64,000 bases of DNA from Sequoia sempervirens (taxonomy: Eukaryota; Streptophyta; Pinopsida; Cupressales; Cupressaceae). Where the stretch lies: contig VDFB02344277.1 in assembly GCA_007258455.2 (NCBI GenBank), positions 118,664 through 182,663 of the forward strand, in the 5' to 3' direction. Made by a program: the position numbers and the translations under genes. Shown piece by piece: positions 22,715 through 32,964 of the stretch. Position 1 is the first letter of the stretch, and the number at the start of each line of letters is the position of its first letter. The notes under the pieces are model-generated. The model saw nothing but the letters and a program-made list of their open reading frames with translations. It searched no databases and had not been told where the DNA came from.

Positions 22715-23360
22715 CCTGATGCTTCCCATGATAGCCAAAAATTACAATATACTCCTGCATATGCAAAATTAAATCCAACAAATATGAAATAATAGAATAA
22801 GGAAATAAATAAATTAAATAATACACAATGAAGACTGCATAAAGAATTTAAAATCCACCTATACACTAGCAATCTTAAAATCTGCATGCACACCACCACA
22901 TATCCCACAAAATAATGAAATAATAAAACCCCTGAATCCTCCATTCCCAAGATAAATTTAGGGTTTCCATCACTTCAATACCCAGTTTTCTCCCCCTTCC
23001 CCACAAAAAAAAGCAAGGATAGTTGACAGTTATGGACATAAAGATCACATTCTTAAAACATTCTCCAACTTTCCTATTGTAGAACCTTACACCAAGTTAG
23101 CAACTTTCATACCAAATATTTTATACTATGTATCTCAAATATGGAATCTATTTAAATAAAAAGCGTAGAAAAAATGTTAAATTGCATATATATATATATA
23201 TATATAATAACTAAAAAAATTCATCACAGTCAGATGGGTGTTTGGTCTAATGGTTGTGTTGTTGTAGTAGTGACCTAAATGGTCACGGGTTCAACTCTCT
23301 ACTATATATATTCATCACAACATATACACTCAAGGCCAACTTAAACAAATCTAAGTGTAA
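22715..23360 (+). repeat. Left arm of a large inverted duplication
   Basis: Nearly the whole segment matches the reverse complement of 25955-26570, including the stretches around CCTGATG...GATAGCC, CTGCATGCACACCACCAC, CCCAGTTTTC, ACACCAAGTTAGCAACTTTC and TTCATCACAACATATACAC. The arms are roughly 85-90% alike by eye and enclose about 2.6 kb. On the minus strand the left part shows a TGCAG-GAGTAT junction that looks like a splice acceptor, followed by an exon-like stretch. The left arm holds an extra 81-bp insertion (23229-23309) and an (AT)n run near 23190. Confidence 0.85.
23229..23309 (+). mobile_element. tRNA-like short SINE insertion with 10-bp duplication
   Basis: An 81-bp segment flanked by ATTCATCACA at 23219-23228 and 23310-23319. 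The partner arm near 26010 lacks it and has only one ATTCATCACA, so the partner is the empty site. The insert has an A-box-like TGGTCTAATGG and a B-box-like GGGTTCAACTC at tRNA spacing and ends in TACTATATAT. This fits a very short or truncated tRNA-derived SINE. It is not a functional tRNA gene: no full cloverleaf was found by eye. Confidence 0.72.
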
Positions 23361-24474
23361 ATGTGGAGATGTGAATATGTCCTGAAGAAACAGTTCCAAA
23401 ACTTGTAGTGTCGCTGCAAAAGTTTAAGGTTTAAATTTTTTATTCACCATGATTCATAATAGTATATTTTATATTTTTGCACACCCAATTTTAGGTGTTT
23501 ATAAAATGAGGAACACATATGTGAACTATGAGCTATGACAACAAAGACTGTAGATGGATTACCATGGAGGATGCTCCTTTAATTTTTATACCTCAGATGA
23601 TTCGATGAAACTAGAACAAAAAAAATGATTGAATTCTCCGTATGATCATTGTTTGTGGTACAATTGAGATTGAACTGCTTGATTATTCTAAGTCACTTTC
23701 TACTCTTGCCATAGCTTTCAAACCCCTTGGTCTTTGCATTAATTACATATTGAACTTGTTAGGAAAAGAAACAATTAAGGAATATATAGTCTAAAAGAAG
23801 TTTGCACGTAATCAACATGAAAGTGTTGATGCAATAACTGAGAGAAACACTTTTTCTACATTTCTTTTCCTGGGAAATATCACTAAGCCATCCACCAGGG
23901 ATAACATCCTGCAAAAGATCAAGTGACTTACAATTAATTCACTTTCTGGCAACAAATGTTCTTTTATCATTTGTAACAACTGCCATGGCATGTACTACAA
24001 AATCATTTTGAATAATAGGGTGATGCCTAAGAATCTATAATCATGCATATCCAAATGCAAAACAATATATAGTTCAACATTATAAATGTAAAGCATGACT
24101 GAAATTCTCTAAAATGGTGTAATGCAAACAAATTCTAAGGTGCATTCAAATTGCCCTTTAAAGAATATTGAGAATCATTGTTATTAAAACCGTGAACATA
24201 TACAAAGACATTATTGACTTGGAAACAAAAGAGTAGGAAGATGAGATTGGGATAGCAAAAGATAAATACTCACATCTATTGCCATCTATATAGACTTAGG
24301 GCGCTTTTTGGGTCTCAATGGCAATTTAGAGCCTTTCATTGCAAAAAAATCTTCCTCTTTCTTGCTACAAGAAAGACTCAAACACAAATTTGGCCAAACA
24401 AAATTCTCCAAATTCAAAGCCCCATTGTCTAACATTGTTTTTTATATTATTAACCCTAGTCTGCAGCCTACTGC

Positions 24475-24705
24475 TTATTTCTGGAGAAAGCGAGGGTTGG
24501 TGTTGTTGCAGGGCAGTGCTTTCTTTTTATTAGGGTAACAAGGGATTATAATTGCGACAACTTCTTTGTTAGCTCCAATAATGCACCTATCTAATCGAAT
24601 GACAGATTTGTTTTCCATAACGTCCTCGCCCTGAGGTGACTTCTCCCATGCCATACGTTGCTTCTGGGCTCCCCATTGAAAATACTTTGCAGATGTCATT
24701 GGCAT
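24475..24705 (-). pseudogene. Exon-like fragment, copy 1
   Basis: Open minus-strand stretch beginning MPMTSAKYFQWGAQK and running to IIIPCYPNKKKALP. It closely parallels a second copy at 25668-25859, with many amino-acid changes but the same frame and length, as expected of a formerly coding exon. I do not recognise the family. It sits inside the large inverted duplication; no intact gene surrounds it. Confidence 0.5.
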
Positions 24706-25418
24706 CTAGAATCTACTTCGACAAAACTCCCAAACTCTGAGGGTAAGGTCCCAAGGAGGGGGGCTTCCTAAAAAATTGTAGTGGGTGTTGCTAAGTTTTT
24801 TAGGAATATTTTAAAGCTAGTGGTCCCATGAATTTCATTTTGCAATTCAACTTTAAAGTTTGAGCTCCAAAATTTAAGGAATGAATTGGAGTACTTTGAT
24901 AAAAATTAATAAATAAACAAAAATGCTCTCATTTTTTATTTTTTTATAGGAATTTAAAATTTTAGGTGATAAACAAGTGGCAAATTTTTTTTCTAAACTG
25001 TAGGGGCAATTTCTAGCCCCACCTCAATTTCACCCGCTCCTAAAAGGTAGGGGCTGCTATTTTTAAGGAAAAGATTCCAATTAATCTTGTAGCATAATTT
25101 TTTTTGCTTCATAGAACCACAGCTCCAAGAAAATAGATGTCCAAGCCCCCCAATGAGACCATACTCCTCATTGTGATTTTCTAGTGTTTTGTTTAAACCT
25201 ATATAGATTTCTAAATTCAATACAATGAAAAAGGGGAAGAAATTAGTACATTCCAAAATTAATCCGGATGTCAACTAAGCGTAGATATGTGTAATCTCAA
25301 CCATAGCAGAAAGGCAAATGAAAAAGCCTGCATGCGAAGCAAGGCAAAGAGAACATACAGCGAAAAGCAAGCAACACTGAGGCATCACCCATAAAAACAT
25401 ATTTATAAGTTCTCCTAG

Positions 25419-25545
25419 ACACCCCATTGTGCATAGCCTAAACTGCCAGGAATGGAATGCCAACGATCATAGGTTCTGTTAATCACATCTTCTCCGAGCA
25501 TTGCCATCGAATGCACCTGCTTTGGATCAGCCACTTCTTCCAAAC
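25419..25545 (-). pseudogene. Exon-like fragment of about 40 codons
   Basis: Minus-strand frame with LEEVADPKQVHSMAMLGEDV and then INRTYDRWHSIPGSLGYAQW, ending at a UAG. The composition looks like ordinary globular protein, unlike the neighbouring AT-rich text. In another frame the open stretch 25463-25275 is hydrophobic and probably chance. Unrecognised; possibly from the same source gene as the adjacent exon copies. Confidence 0.4.
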
Positions 25546-25605
25546 CTTAAGATTTCATGTCTTGTGTGATATCTGCCCTTTCGAGCCTGGAGAAATCACC
25601 TTAGA

Positions 25606-25722
25606 ACGGGGGCCGCAGTTATAATCCCGTGTTACCCTGATAAAAAAATGAAATTCACAGTTGCAATGAGGGGCAGTGCTTTCATTTTATCAGGGTAACA
25701 AGGGATTATAACTGCGGCAGCT
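25606..25722. repeat. Hairpin made by opposed pieces of the same exon
   Basis: GCCGCAGTTATAATCCCGTG at 25610 is the inverse of CAAGGGATTATAACTGCGGC at about 25701-25720, giving arms of about 35 bp around a 40-bp loop. The left arm is a plus-strand piece of the exon whose minus-strand copy starts at 25668, so part of the exon was duplicated in reverse. Confidence 0.75.
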
Positions 25723-25859
25723 TCTTTGTCAGCTCCAACAATGCGCCTATCTCATCGAATGGCGGATTTGTTTTCCATAACGTCCTCGGCCTGAGGTGAC
25801 TTCTCCCATGCCATACGCCGCTTTCGGGCTCCCCATTGAAAATACTCTGCAGATGTCAT
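25668..25859 (-). pseudogene. Exon-like fragment, copy 2
   Basis: Begins MTSAEYFQWGARKRRMAWEK at plus-strand 25859 and parallels copy 1 at 24475-24705. One codon (TTA in copy 1) is TGA here, after KSAIR. The surrounding DNA is also duplicated: about 245 bp at 24507-24750 matches 25668-25915, and 25148-25215 resembles 25898-25960. Confidence 0.5.
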
Positions 25860-25954
25860 TGACATCTGAAATCTGCCTTGACAAAACTCTGAAAACCCCC
25901 AAAATCCTCATTCTGATTTTCTCAGTGTTTTGATTAAACCTGTATGGAATTCTT

Positions 25955-26570
25955 ATCCACAGAAAACCTGTTAAAATATTGCACTTAGATTTGTTAAAGG
26001 CAGCCTTGAGTGTATATGTTGTGATGAATTTTTTTTGTTATTATAATTAATTTTTTTATAATATGCAATTTAACATTTCTTCTACGCTTTATTTTCATAA
26101 AACGGATCATTTTTTTTTCCATATTTGAGATACGTAGTATAAAACATTTGGTATGAAAGTTGCTAACTTGGTGTAAGGTTTTACAATAGGAAGGTTGGAG
26201 GATATTTTAAGAATGTGGTCTTTATATCCATAACTGTCAACTATCCATGCTTTTTTTGTGGGGAAGGGGGGAAAACTGGGCATTGAAGCAATGGAAACCC
26301 TAATTTTATCTTGGGAACGGAGGTTTCAGGGGTTTTCTTATTTTATTATTTTGTGGGATTCGTGGTGGTGTGCATGCAGATTTTAAGATTGCTAGCGTAT
26401 AGGTGGATTGTAAATTCTTTATGCAGTCTTCATGATATATTGTTTGATTTATTGAGTTCCTTATTCTATTATTTCATATTGCTTTAATATTTGATGAACT
26501 AATTGTCGGGTTCAATTTTTCATATGCAGGAGTATGTTTAGTTTTTTTGGCTATCAGGTTATCAAAAAGG
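25955..26570 (-). repeat. Right arm of the large inverted duplication
   Basis: Reverse complement of 22715-23360, without the SINE-like insert. It includes GTGGTGGTGTGCATGCAG and a TTCATATGCAGGAGTATG stretch resembling a 3' splice site. I found no 9-bp target duplication at the outer ends, so a Mutator-type element is possible but not shown. Confidence 0.85.
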
Positions 26571-27211
26571 AACTTATGCAGAAGGTTGATGCTACTTTGA
26601 TTTACTACATGATTCTTATTGCCATTCTCATATCGTGATTCCATTATTCTGTTTTCTTCTTTAAGAGAAGCGACCTAATTGGGATTATTTGTGAAGAAAA
26701 ACATTTTCTTTTTCTCAATCACGATCTAGCTTATAGGTTTATAGCCACTAGATCTAGTTTGTCTGATTTGTCAATTACTCAGTAAACTTAAGATTTCGTA
26801 GTCTGTAAAGATTTTTGAGGGATACATAAAGATTGCTCTACTCTCCTCGAATGCTAGTTAATACTATATTTGTCTACATCCACTTTAGATGGATGTGCTG
26901 GTTGCATTATGTTTATAAAATCAATAACCATTTTGCATAAATTAACAACATCATGATATGAAACATGGAGTCTCATTAGTCATTTATATTCATTCATGTA
27001 TATCATTTATCTATCTGCTATTTCTAATAATGATAATGTTTAAATTTCACAATCATTTTGACATTCAGATGTGGTATTAAATTTTACATTCGCATGAGTA
27101 CATGAAAAAACAATAATCACATTATAATAATTCATATCTAACATATATATAAAAGAAAGTCTTTTTTAAGTATCATATAATTATCATAATTTAAATGTCT
27201 TCAATAATTGT
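26571..27211. other. Unassigned AT-rich sequence
   Basis: Nothing recognisable. The right part (from about 26900) should be the 3' LTR of the minus-strand chromovirus that starts at 27220, but no match to its presumed 5' LTR at 34873 could be followed. Confidence 0.3.
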
Positions 27212-27495
27212 GGTGTAACATCTTCCCCCCCTTAGAAAAGTCATCGTCTTGATACCTTAGTTCAAAAAAGTATGAAAAAGAAAATAACAAAAAGATTGAT
27301 TAAACTTTAGAAAAAAATCAGAAAAAACTCTGTGGAACTCTTTGCAATCCTTCTAGGTGGCACTATCATTCAAGTATTGCTCCTATTGGACCATGCATTG
27401 AGTGACTTCTTATTATACAAGTGTAGCTTGCAAACCTTGAGCACTTTGGAAGGCTTGCCCATAGCCACTATTGGGTCTAGAACTTGAAGGGCATT

Positions 27496-28560
27496 CTAAT
27501 TAAGTGCATGAGCAAAATTGGGCATGTATTTCTTTAGGTATGAAACATAAAATAAATAAATATGCAAATGGGCGAGAGAAGGTAAATAAGATATGTATGC
27601 AATTGGGTTGAGCACTTCTAGGACCTCAAATGAGCCCACATATCTATGAGCAAGCTTGGTTGACTTCCCAAATTTAATTGAACTCTTATGTGATTTGACT
27701 CTCAAAAGAACTTTATCTTTCATATCTAACTATTGGGAGTTTCATTTTTCATATGCATAACGCTTTTTCCTATTGTTGGCTTCGGTCAACCTCTATTTAA
27801 TCAACTCAACTTGTTCTTCCACATCTATAAACATATCTAGTTCTAGATGCACACTTTATTCTCTAGTATATCCCAATTGATAAGTGTTATGCACTTTTTA
27901 CCATACAGTGCCTTGAAGGGATCCATTTTAATAGTAGATTGGTGAGAATTGTTATAAGTAAATTCAAAAAGAGGCAAATATTCCTCCTAGTTATATTCCT
28001 AGTCTATGTGATACATACACAATAATTCCTTTAAATTATGGTTAACTCTTAGTTTAATCATTAGTCTCAAGATGATAGGTCAAACCAATATTTTTGGCTA
28101 AGTCCCCGACATTAAAAATAAGGTTTTCCAAAACCTTGAGGTCATTTGCACATCTCTATTTGAGATGATTTTTTAGAAACTCCACGTAAACAAAATATTG
28201 TTTGAACAAATCTCCTAGCCAACAATGGAGCCACATTGCTTAAGTTACTCCAAATGAACTTTGGTGAGTGTATTAACCACCATCAAAATCATATCATGAT
28301 GATTCCTTGATTTAGGAAGTCCTTGGATGAAATCCGTGCTAAAAATTTACCATTTCCACTCAAGGACATAATGTGGATACAACAATCCTATCAAATGATG
28401 GTGTTAAACCTTGACCCTCTAACACTCTAAGCATTTAGCAACAAAATTTGTGGCATCTTGTTTCATTCCCTTCTAGAACTATAGTGTTTTAAGATCAAAT
28501 AATAGCTTAGTTACTCCTAAGTGTCTCGAATAAGGGGAAAATTGAACTTCCCTTAAAACA
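27496..28560 (-). pseudogene. Integrase with chromovirus-type C-terminus
   Basis: The open piece 27723-27496 is the C-terminal domain (RVKSHKSSIKFGKSTKLAHR, then FYVSYLKKYMP). Upstream, with stops, come EFTYNNSHQSTIKMDPF and ALYGKKC (about 27990-27880) and a core with HHDMILMVVNTLTK and SNRDVQMTSRFWKTLF (about 28310-28130). The first two catalytic Asp positions lie in VVNTLTK (Asn) and SNRD (displaced or changed), so the enzyme is inactive. An H2C2-like region lies near 28460-28560. Confidence 0.78.
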
Positions 28561-28759
28561 AAGTTTCAAAAGTCACTTTTATTATATATGAACTTTCTAT
28601 CTTTGTATCTTAACAACCCATTAGACCCAAATCAATATTCACCATGCCTGGAATCTTAGGAATTTTTTGAGAGTGCATTCTTGACTTGTTTATAAAACTC
28701 ATCACCTAGAGAATTCCTCAAGACATGCTCTTGAAAGATTATTTAAACAATGGTCATTG

Positions 28760-30160
28760 TTGCAATATACCTCTTGTAACTAAGAGCATCGACTACTCAA
28801 TTATATTTTTCGTTTATGTAACTGATGTCCATGTCATAGTCGATCAACAGTTCTAGCCTATACCTTTGACTTGCATTTAGGGTTTTCTACATGAATATAA
28901 TTAAGTCCTTGATTTTTTTATTTAAGTTCATAGTGCTTTCCCAATAGACAAGGCCTCCAAACTTGCAAGGCATGCACAATTGTTTCCAATTCCAAGTTTG
29001 TGAAGCATAACTAAATTCATATTGCCAAAGTTTCCTCAATTCATAGCGACATACTAATCATCCTATATAAGCACACCCCCCAATCCTTCTCCTAGTGCAT
29101 CAATAACGATGAAAAATGACTCTCTAGATTAGGAACTCTAAGATTGGAGCATAAGTTAGCTTCTCCTTCATAATTCAAAAAGGTTTCTCACACTTTTCTA
29201 TCGCCTCAAACCATTTATCTTTCCTTTAAACTAGCATAATGGGATTTGCAATTATGAAAAATTTAGAACAAATTTCTTTTAATTTACTTGGCTAGTCCAA
29301 TAAAATTACATACCTTATGCACGTTCTTAGGTGTTGGAAAATCCATGATTGCTCAAATATTTACAAGATCAACCACAATTCACTTTGCAAAGATTATGTA
29401 CCGAGCAAACACTACACTTATTTATGAAATGAGGTACATTTAGATATTCAAGGGGTAAACGCTTTTGACCAGAGCTATGAACCGGATACAACCATTCAAC
29501 AATACCACCCCAACAGGGTTTGAACCTTGGTGGCAAGAACAACAATGCCACCTATAAACCATCACACCATGCCAATACCGGCATAAGGTACATTTAGATA
29601 GCTTGCTATATAATTTTTGTCTTAAATTTTGTAGAACCAATCTCAATGAAGAGCATGGTCCTCCTCATCCTGAGTATATCAAAATATCATCTAAAAAGAC
29701 GAGGATAAACTTGTCCAAGTAATCTCTAGATTAACTGTTTATTAAATTTATAAATATTGTAGAGGCATTAGTCAATCCAAAAAGTAAGATAGTTAAATCA
29801 TAATGCTTATAACTCATTTTCAAAGGTTTTGTATGGATAGTCAACTTTAATCCTCATCTAGTGATAACCAGCCCTAAAATTAGTCTTTGAAAAGATTTTC
29901 ACAACACACATTTGATCAAAAAGGTCATCAATGTGGGTCAAGAGGTACTTATTCTTAATTCGGCCTTATTTAGCATGTAGTAATTAATACATAAATTCAG
30001 TATCCCATGCTTCTTGGTGAAGATCCCTCACACTCCCCATGATGACATAATGTGACAAATCAACCCTTTAGATAATAACTCTTGTAATTCAACTTTTAAT
30101 TCAACCAGGTCTATGGTTTTCATGTAGTATAGAGCCTTTTACACAAATTAAAAACTTGGT
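28760..30160 (-). pseudogene. Reverse transcriptase and RNase H, split by a SINE
   Basis: Recognisable pieces with many stops: VELQELLSKGLI-like (about 30090), SSWGVRGIFTKKHG (about 30030), LFGLTNASTIFINLINS (about 29790-29740), and, after the SINE, RNase H pieces to DALSYKRYIATMTIV near 28770. The catalytic YxDD box was not found in an intact form. The SINE at 29447-29585 falls in the thumb/connection part. Confidence 0.7.
29447..29585 (-). mobile_element. tRNA-derived SINE with perfect 15-bp target-site duplication
   Basis: A 139-bp unit flanked by AGGTACATTTAGATA at 29432-29446 and 29586-29600. On the minus strand the 5' part has a Pol III A-box-like TGGTGTGATGG and a B-box GGTTCAAACCC, and the 3' end is GTTTACCCCTTGA. 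It interrupts the chromovirus reverse transcriptase, so it is younger than that element. It carries no protein and would depend on LINE enzymes. Confidence 0.85.
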
Positions 30161-31979
30161 ACAATGTCTATGGTGAAGCCAAATGCTCTCTTGTGAGGTA
30201 GACTAGTAATTCTTCTAGAAAAATGTCTTGACATTCGTAAAGGGATACTCTTGACTTGATGGTTCCTTGGATTCTTTGAGCTAATCTATTTTCAGAGTGA
30301 ATAGCTAACCCTTCCTCCTAGCTCTTATGAGCTACACATCTAACACTTGCTTGATATTGACATCTCAGTTAACTCCCTGAAATTAAACTTGATTCCCTAA
30401 GTTGTCGAGGCACTTGAATATTTTAGAAAAACAATTTAATTTTTCCCTATGATGCTACAACTAGAGTTCATTCCTAAAATGATGCCTACATACAAATTGA
30501 GCTTAGTTAAAAAGGAGAGTAACTTCACCTCTGCCTCAAATAGACATAGCTCCACATGTGAGATCTTGCTTGATTTTCATACTCAATTGACCATGAGTTG
30601 GCCATAGAGCTACCTCTCTTAGGAATCTTACTTAGCAATCTAGGTGTTACAAAAATTTATGTGGCACTAGTGTCAATGAGAATGGAGATTGGGATATCGA
30701 ATAAATTACCAAAAGAATTGATAGTGCCAATCTAGTATTTTGCTTGATAGTTATCCACAACTAGATGAATTCTCTTTTGGAAGGCTATTTACTAGGAAGG
30801 CAATGAAGGGTTTTTGAACTTATCCCCTTGAATTTTATTTGGGCATTGATTTGCATAGTGGTCACCTCCACAAAAGATGAAACCGCCTAGAGGTCCTTTC
30901 TTCTTAGTTATTTAGTCACCTTTGTTACTATTTATTTGCTTGAAATCATTGTCCCTTTTCCCATCTTAGAGTTGTTTTTACCATTCTTGGATCTTTTTCC
31001 ATTGCATTTATGTTTGGTATTCTAGATCCAATTCTTCTTTTTGAAGGGGGTGTAGAATTTGACCAACCAAAATTCTTATAGGGCTTATTTGAAAGCTAAT
31101 AGAGACTTAATATTTTGCTTGTTTGAAGGATTTTTCAAATATTTAGTCTGTCATTGACGAACCATGGAAATCTACATCAAATCCAATATGAAGATTCAAT
31201 TCCATATTAAACTTCTATATGTAAAATCATTCATCTCGCTAGTACTAGGGTACATATTTTAGGAGTCTTGTGAATTATTCAAAATACTCAATCACTAATA
31301 TATCTCCTTGTCACAAATTCTGAAAAATCGGTTAGCTTCTAGTCAAATATAGCTAGGGTAGCCACATTTACCTAAAAATAACTACGAACTAGTCCCATAT
31401 CAAATTCATTCTAATCAAGACCCAAATCCATCTTCTTATTCATCCACTACATAGAATCCTCTCAAGTAAAAGTTGATAAGCTCCCCAAAATGCCTTATTT
31501 CTCTAAGAGTAGTTTCAAATTTCAAAATATTTTTGCATATCATTGAGCCATGTGCCTGCTCCATCTCCTAATACAATCCCATCAAACTTGGGTGGGTTGA
31601 TATTTTTTATATCTTGAGTGAGCCCATTATCTAATCATGCCCTCACATCTTCTTGCCTCATTGGCTCTTCCTGATTCACCTAGCTTTCCTAAGGCTCATT
31701 GAGGCCTTCATTCTTACTATGGGGTGATCCCACAATAGTGGTTTACAATTTTAGGCCAAACTGGACACTAGAATTATTATTTTTAACTAAATCTTCACAT
31801 TCAGGCACCTATAACAGTTAAACCATGAGGATTTTGAAGATGATGCAAACTAGAGTCTCGTCACATTTTCTCTGTAGATTCTAAAAATACTTTTTTCAAA
31901 ATTTTTGGAATTAGATTGCACTTCTTTTTCCATCTCCCATAAAAAATGGGTTTTTTTAGAAAACAACATTTTTAAAAAA

Positions 31980-32260
31980 GTGATGCACACTGTATAACGT
32001 ATAACTTTTTTTCCATGAAGGATAAAATTCTAATTCTTTCGAATTTGGATTTGTAACTCCAATATCTAGTGCTTACACTTGGTTAGATAGTTTTTTATTG
32101 AATATTTTTTCTTTAATCAAGTTTCAAAGTCAAACCAATTACAATTCAGACATAGTGCGATTGTATAACGCGTAACTTTTTTTGTATATATCGAAATTCA
32201 ATTTATTTTTGTTGGATTATAGACTTCAATATCTGGTGCACTCATATTTTTCAATTTTTT
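31980..32260. repeat. Imperfect 170-bp direct repeat
   Basis: TGTATAACGTATAACTTTTT at 31991 and TGTATAACGCGTAACTTTTT at 32163, followed in each case after about 65 bp by CAATATCT(A/G)GTGC. Two diverged copies; no coding content is seen. Confidence 0.55.
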
Positions 32261-32528
32261 TTTGATAATCTATTATTTTTCCACATGTGCAGAACAAAGA
32301 CCTTCATTTTCGATGAAAAACCTATGTTTAATAAAACTAAAAAACAAATACATAATAAAACCAAAACATATTAAAATCATATTTGTTGGATAGCTCATTT
32401 CGAGGACTACTTGATTCCAGTTGAGTTTGTGAAAACTCCTCCATTTTCATCCTCAACTTGAGCTTTGAAGCATAAAAATTTAGGTTTTTTTTGTGTTTCA
32501 AGGGGAGAATGAGGAATTGGGGAGGGGA

Positions 32529-32690
32529 GGTTCGTTCAAACCAGGGTTCATTCGAACCCCCTTCAAATTGCATTTTTCTTTTGTTTTTTGGGCGGGAAAT
32601 GTGGGCCCAATAATTGATGGGTTCACTTGAACCCTAGTTCGATCGAACCCCTTTTTGGTCTAGTCAAACTTGTAAGTTCATTCGAACCCC
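32529..32690. repeat. Five palindromic GGTTC-N-GAACC boxes
   Basis: GGTTCGTTCAAACC (32529), GGGTTCATTCGAACCCC (32544), GGGTTCACTTGAACCC (32619), GTTCGATCGAACCCC (32637) and AGTTCATTCGAACCCC (32675). Each is a dyad of 12-16 bp; five occur in 162 bp inside the gag/leader part of the decayed chromovirus. Confidence 0.7.
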
Positions 32691-32964
32691 TAAAACCATT
32701 CTTTTTGCCATGGGTTCATTTTTTCTCAGTTTTCCTTCCTCCATCAAATTGTAAACCGCTATTGTGGCTTCACCCTATGTTTTTGGTTTCATTCCTCACC
32801 TCCTTCTTGATCATGAGATCATCTAACTTCCTTTCCAAAACACCCAATATTTATTTGGTCTCATTCATGGCTACAAGAATTTGATCTAATTTAGCTATAG
32901 AGTCACCTGCAACTTGACTTGATCCATCCTGACGACCTTCTAAGTTTGCTCTACTTTGAACCAT

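Larger units (their letters stand above)
30350..32964 (-). pseudogene. gag and protease remnants (chromovirus-like)
   Basis: The gag start is ATG at plus-strand 32962-32964 (MVQSRANLEGRQDG, then AKLDQILVAMNE, a coiled-coil-like opening to about 32740). A non-coding-looking block with repeats (31980-32690) follows, then gag text with stops from 31720, and a knuckle remnant CGGDHYANQCP near 30860 that has lost its first Cys. The protease is weak: ILIDTSAT near 30680 keeps a D-T-S version of the D-T/S-G loop. Confidence 0.55.

Noticed and set aside
22642..22950. 102-codon minus-strand ORF with hydrophobic stretches
   Set aside because: Crosses an apparent splice-acceptor site and AT-rich intron-like text; only its last part may be exon.
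23229..23309. Possible tRNA gene
   Set aside because: A- and B-box-like motifs but no complete cloverleaf, and it is flanked by a target duplication, so it is SINE-like.
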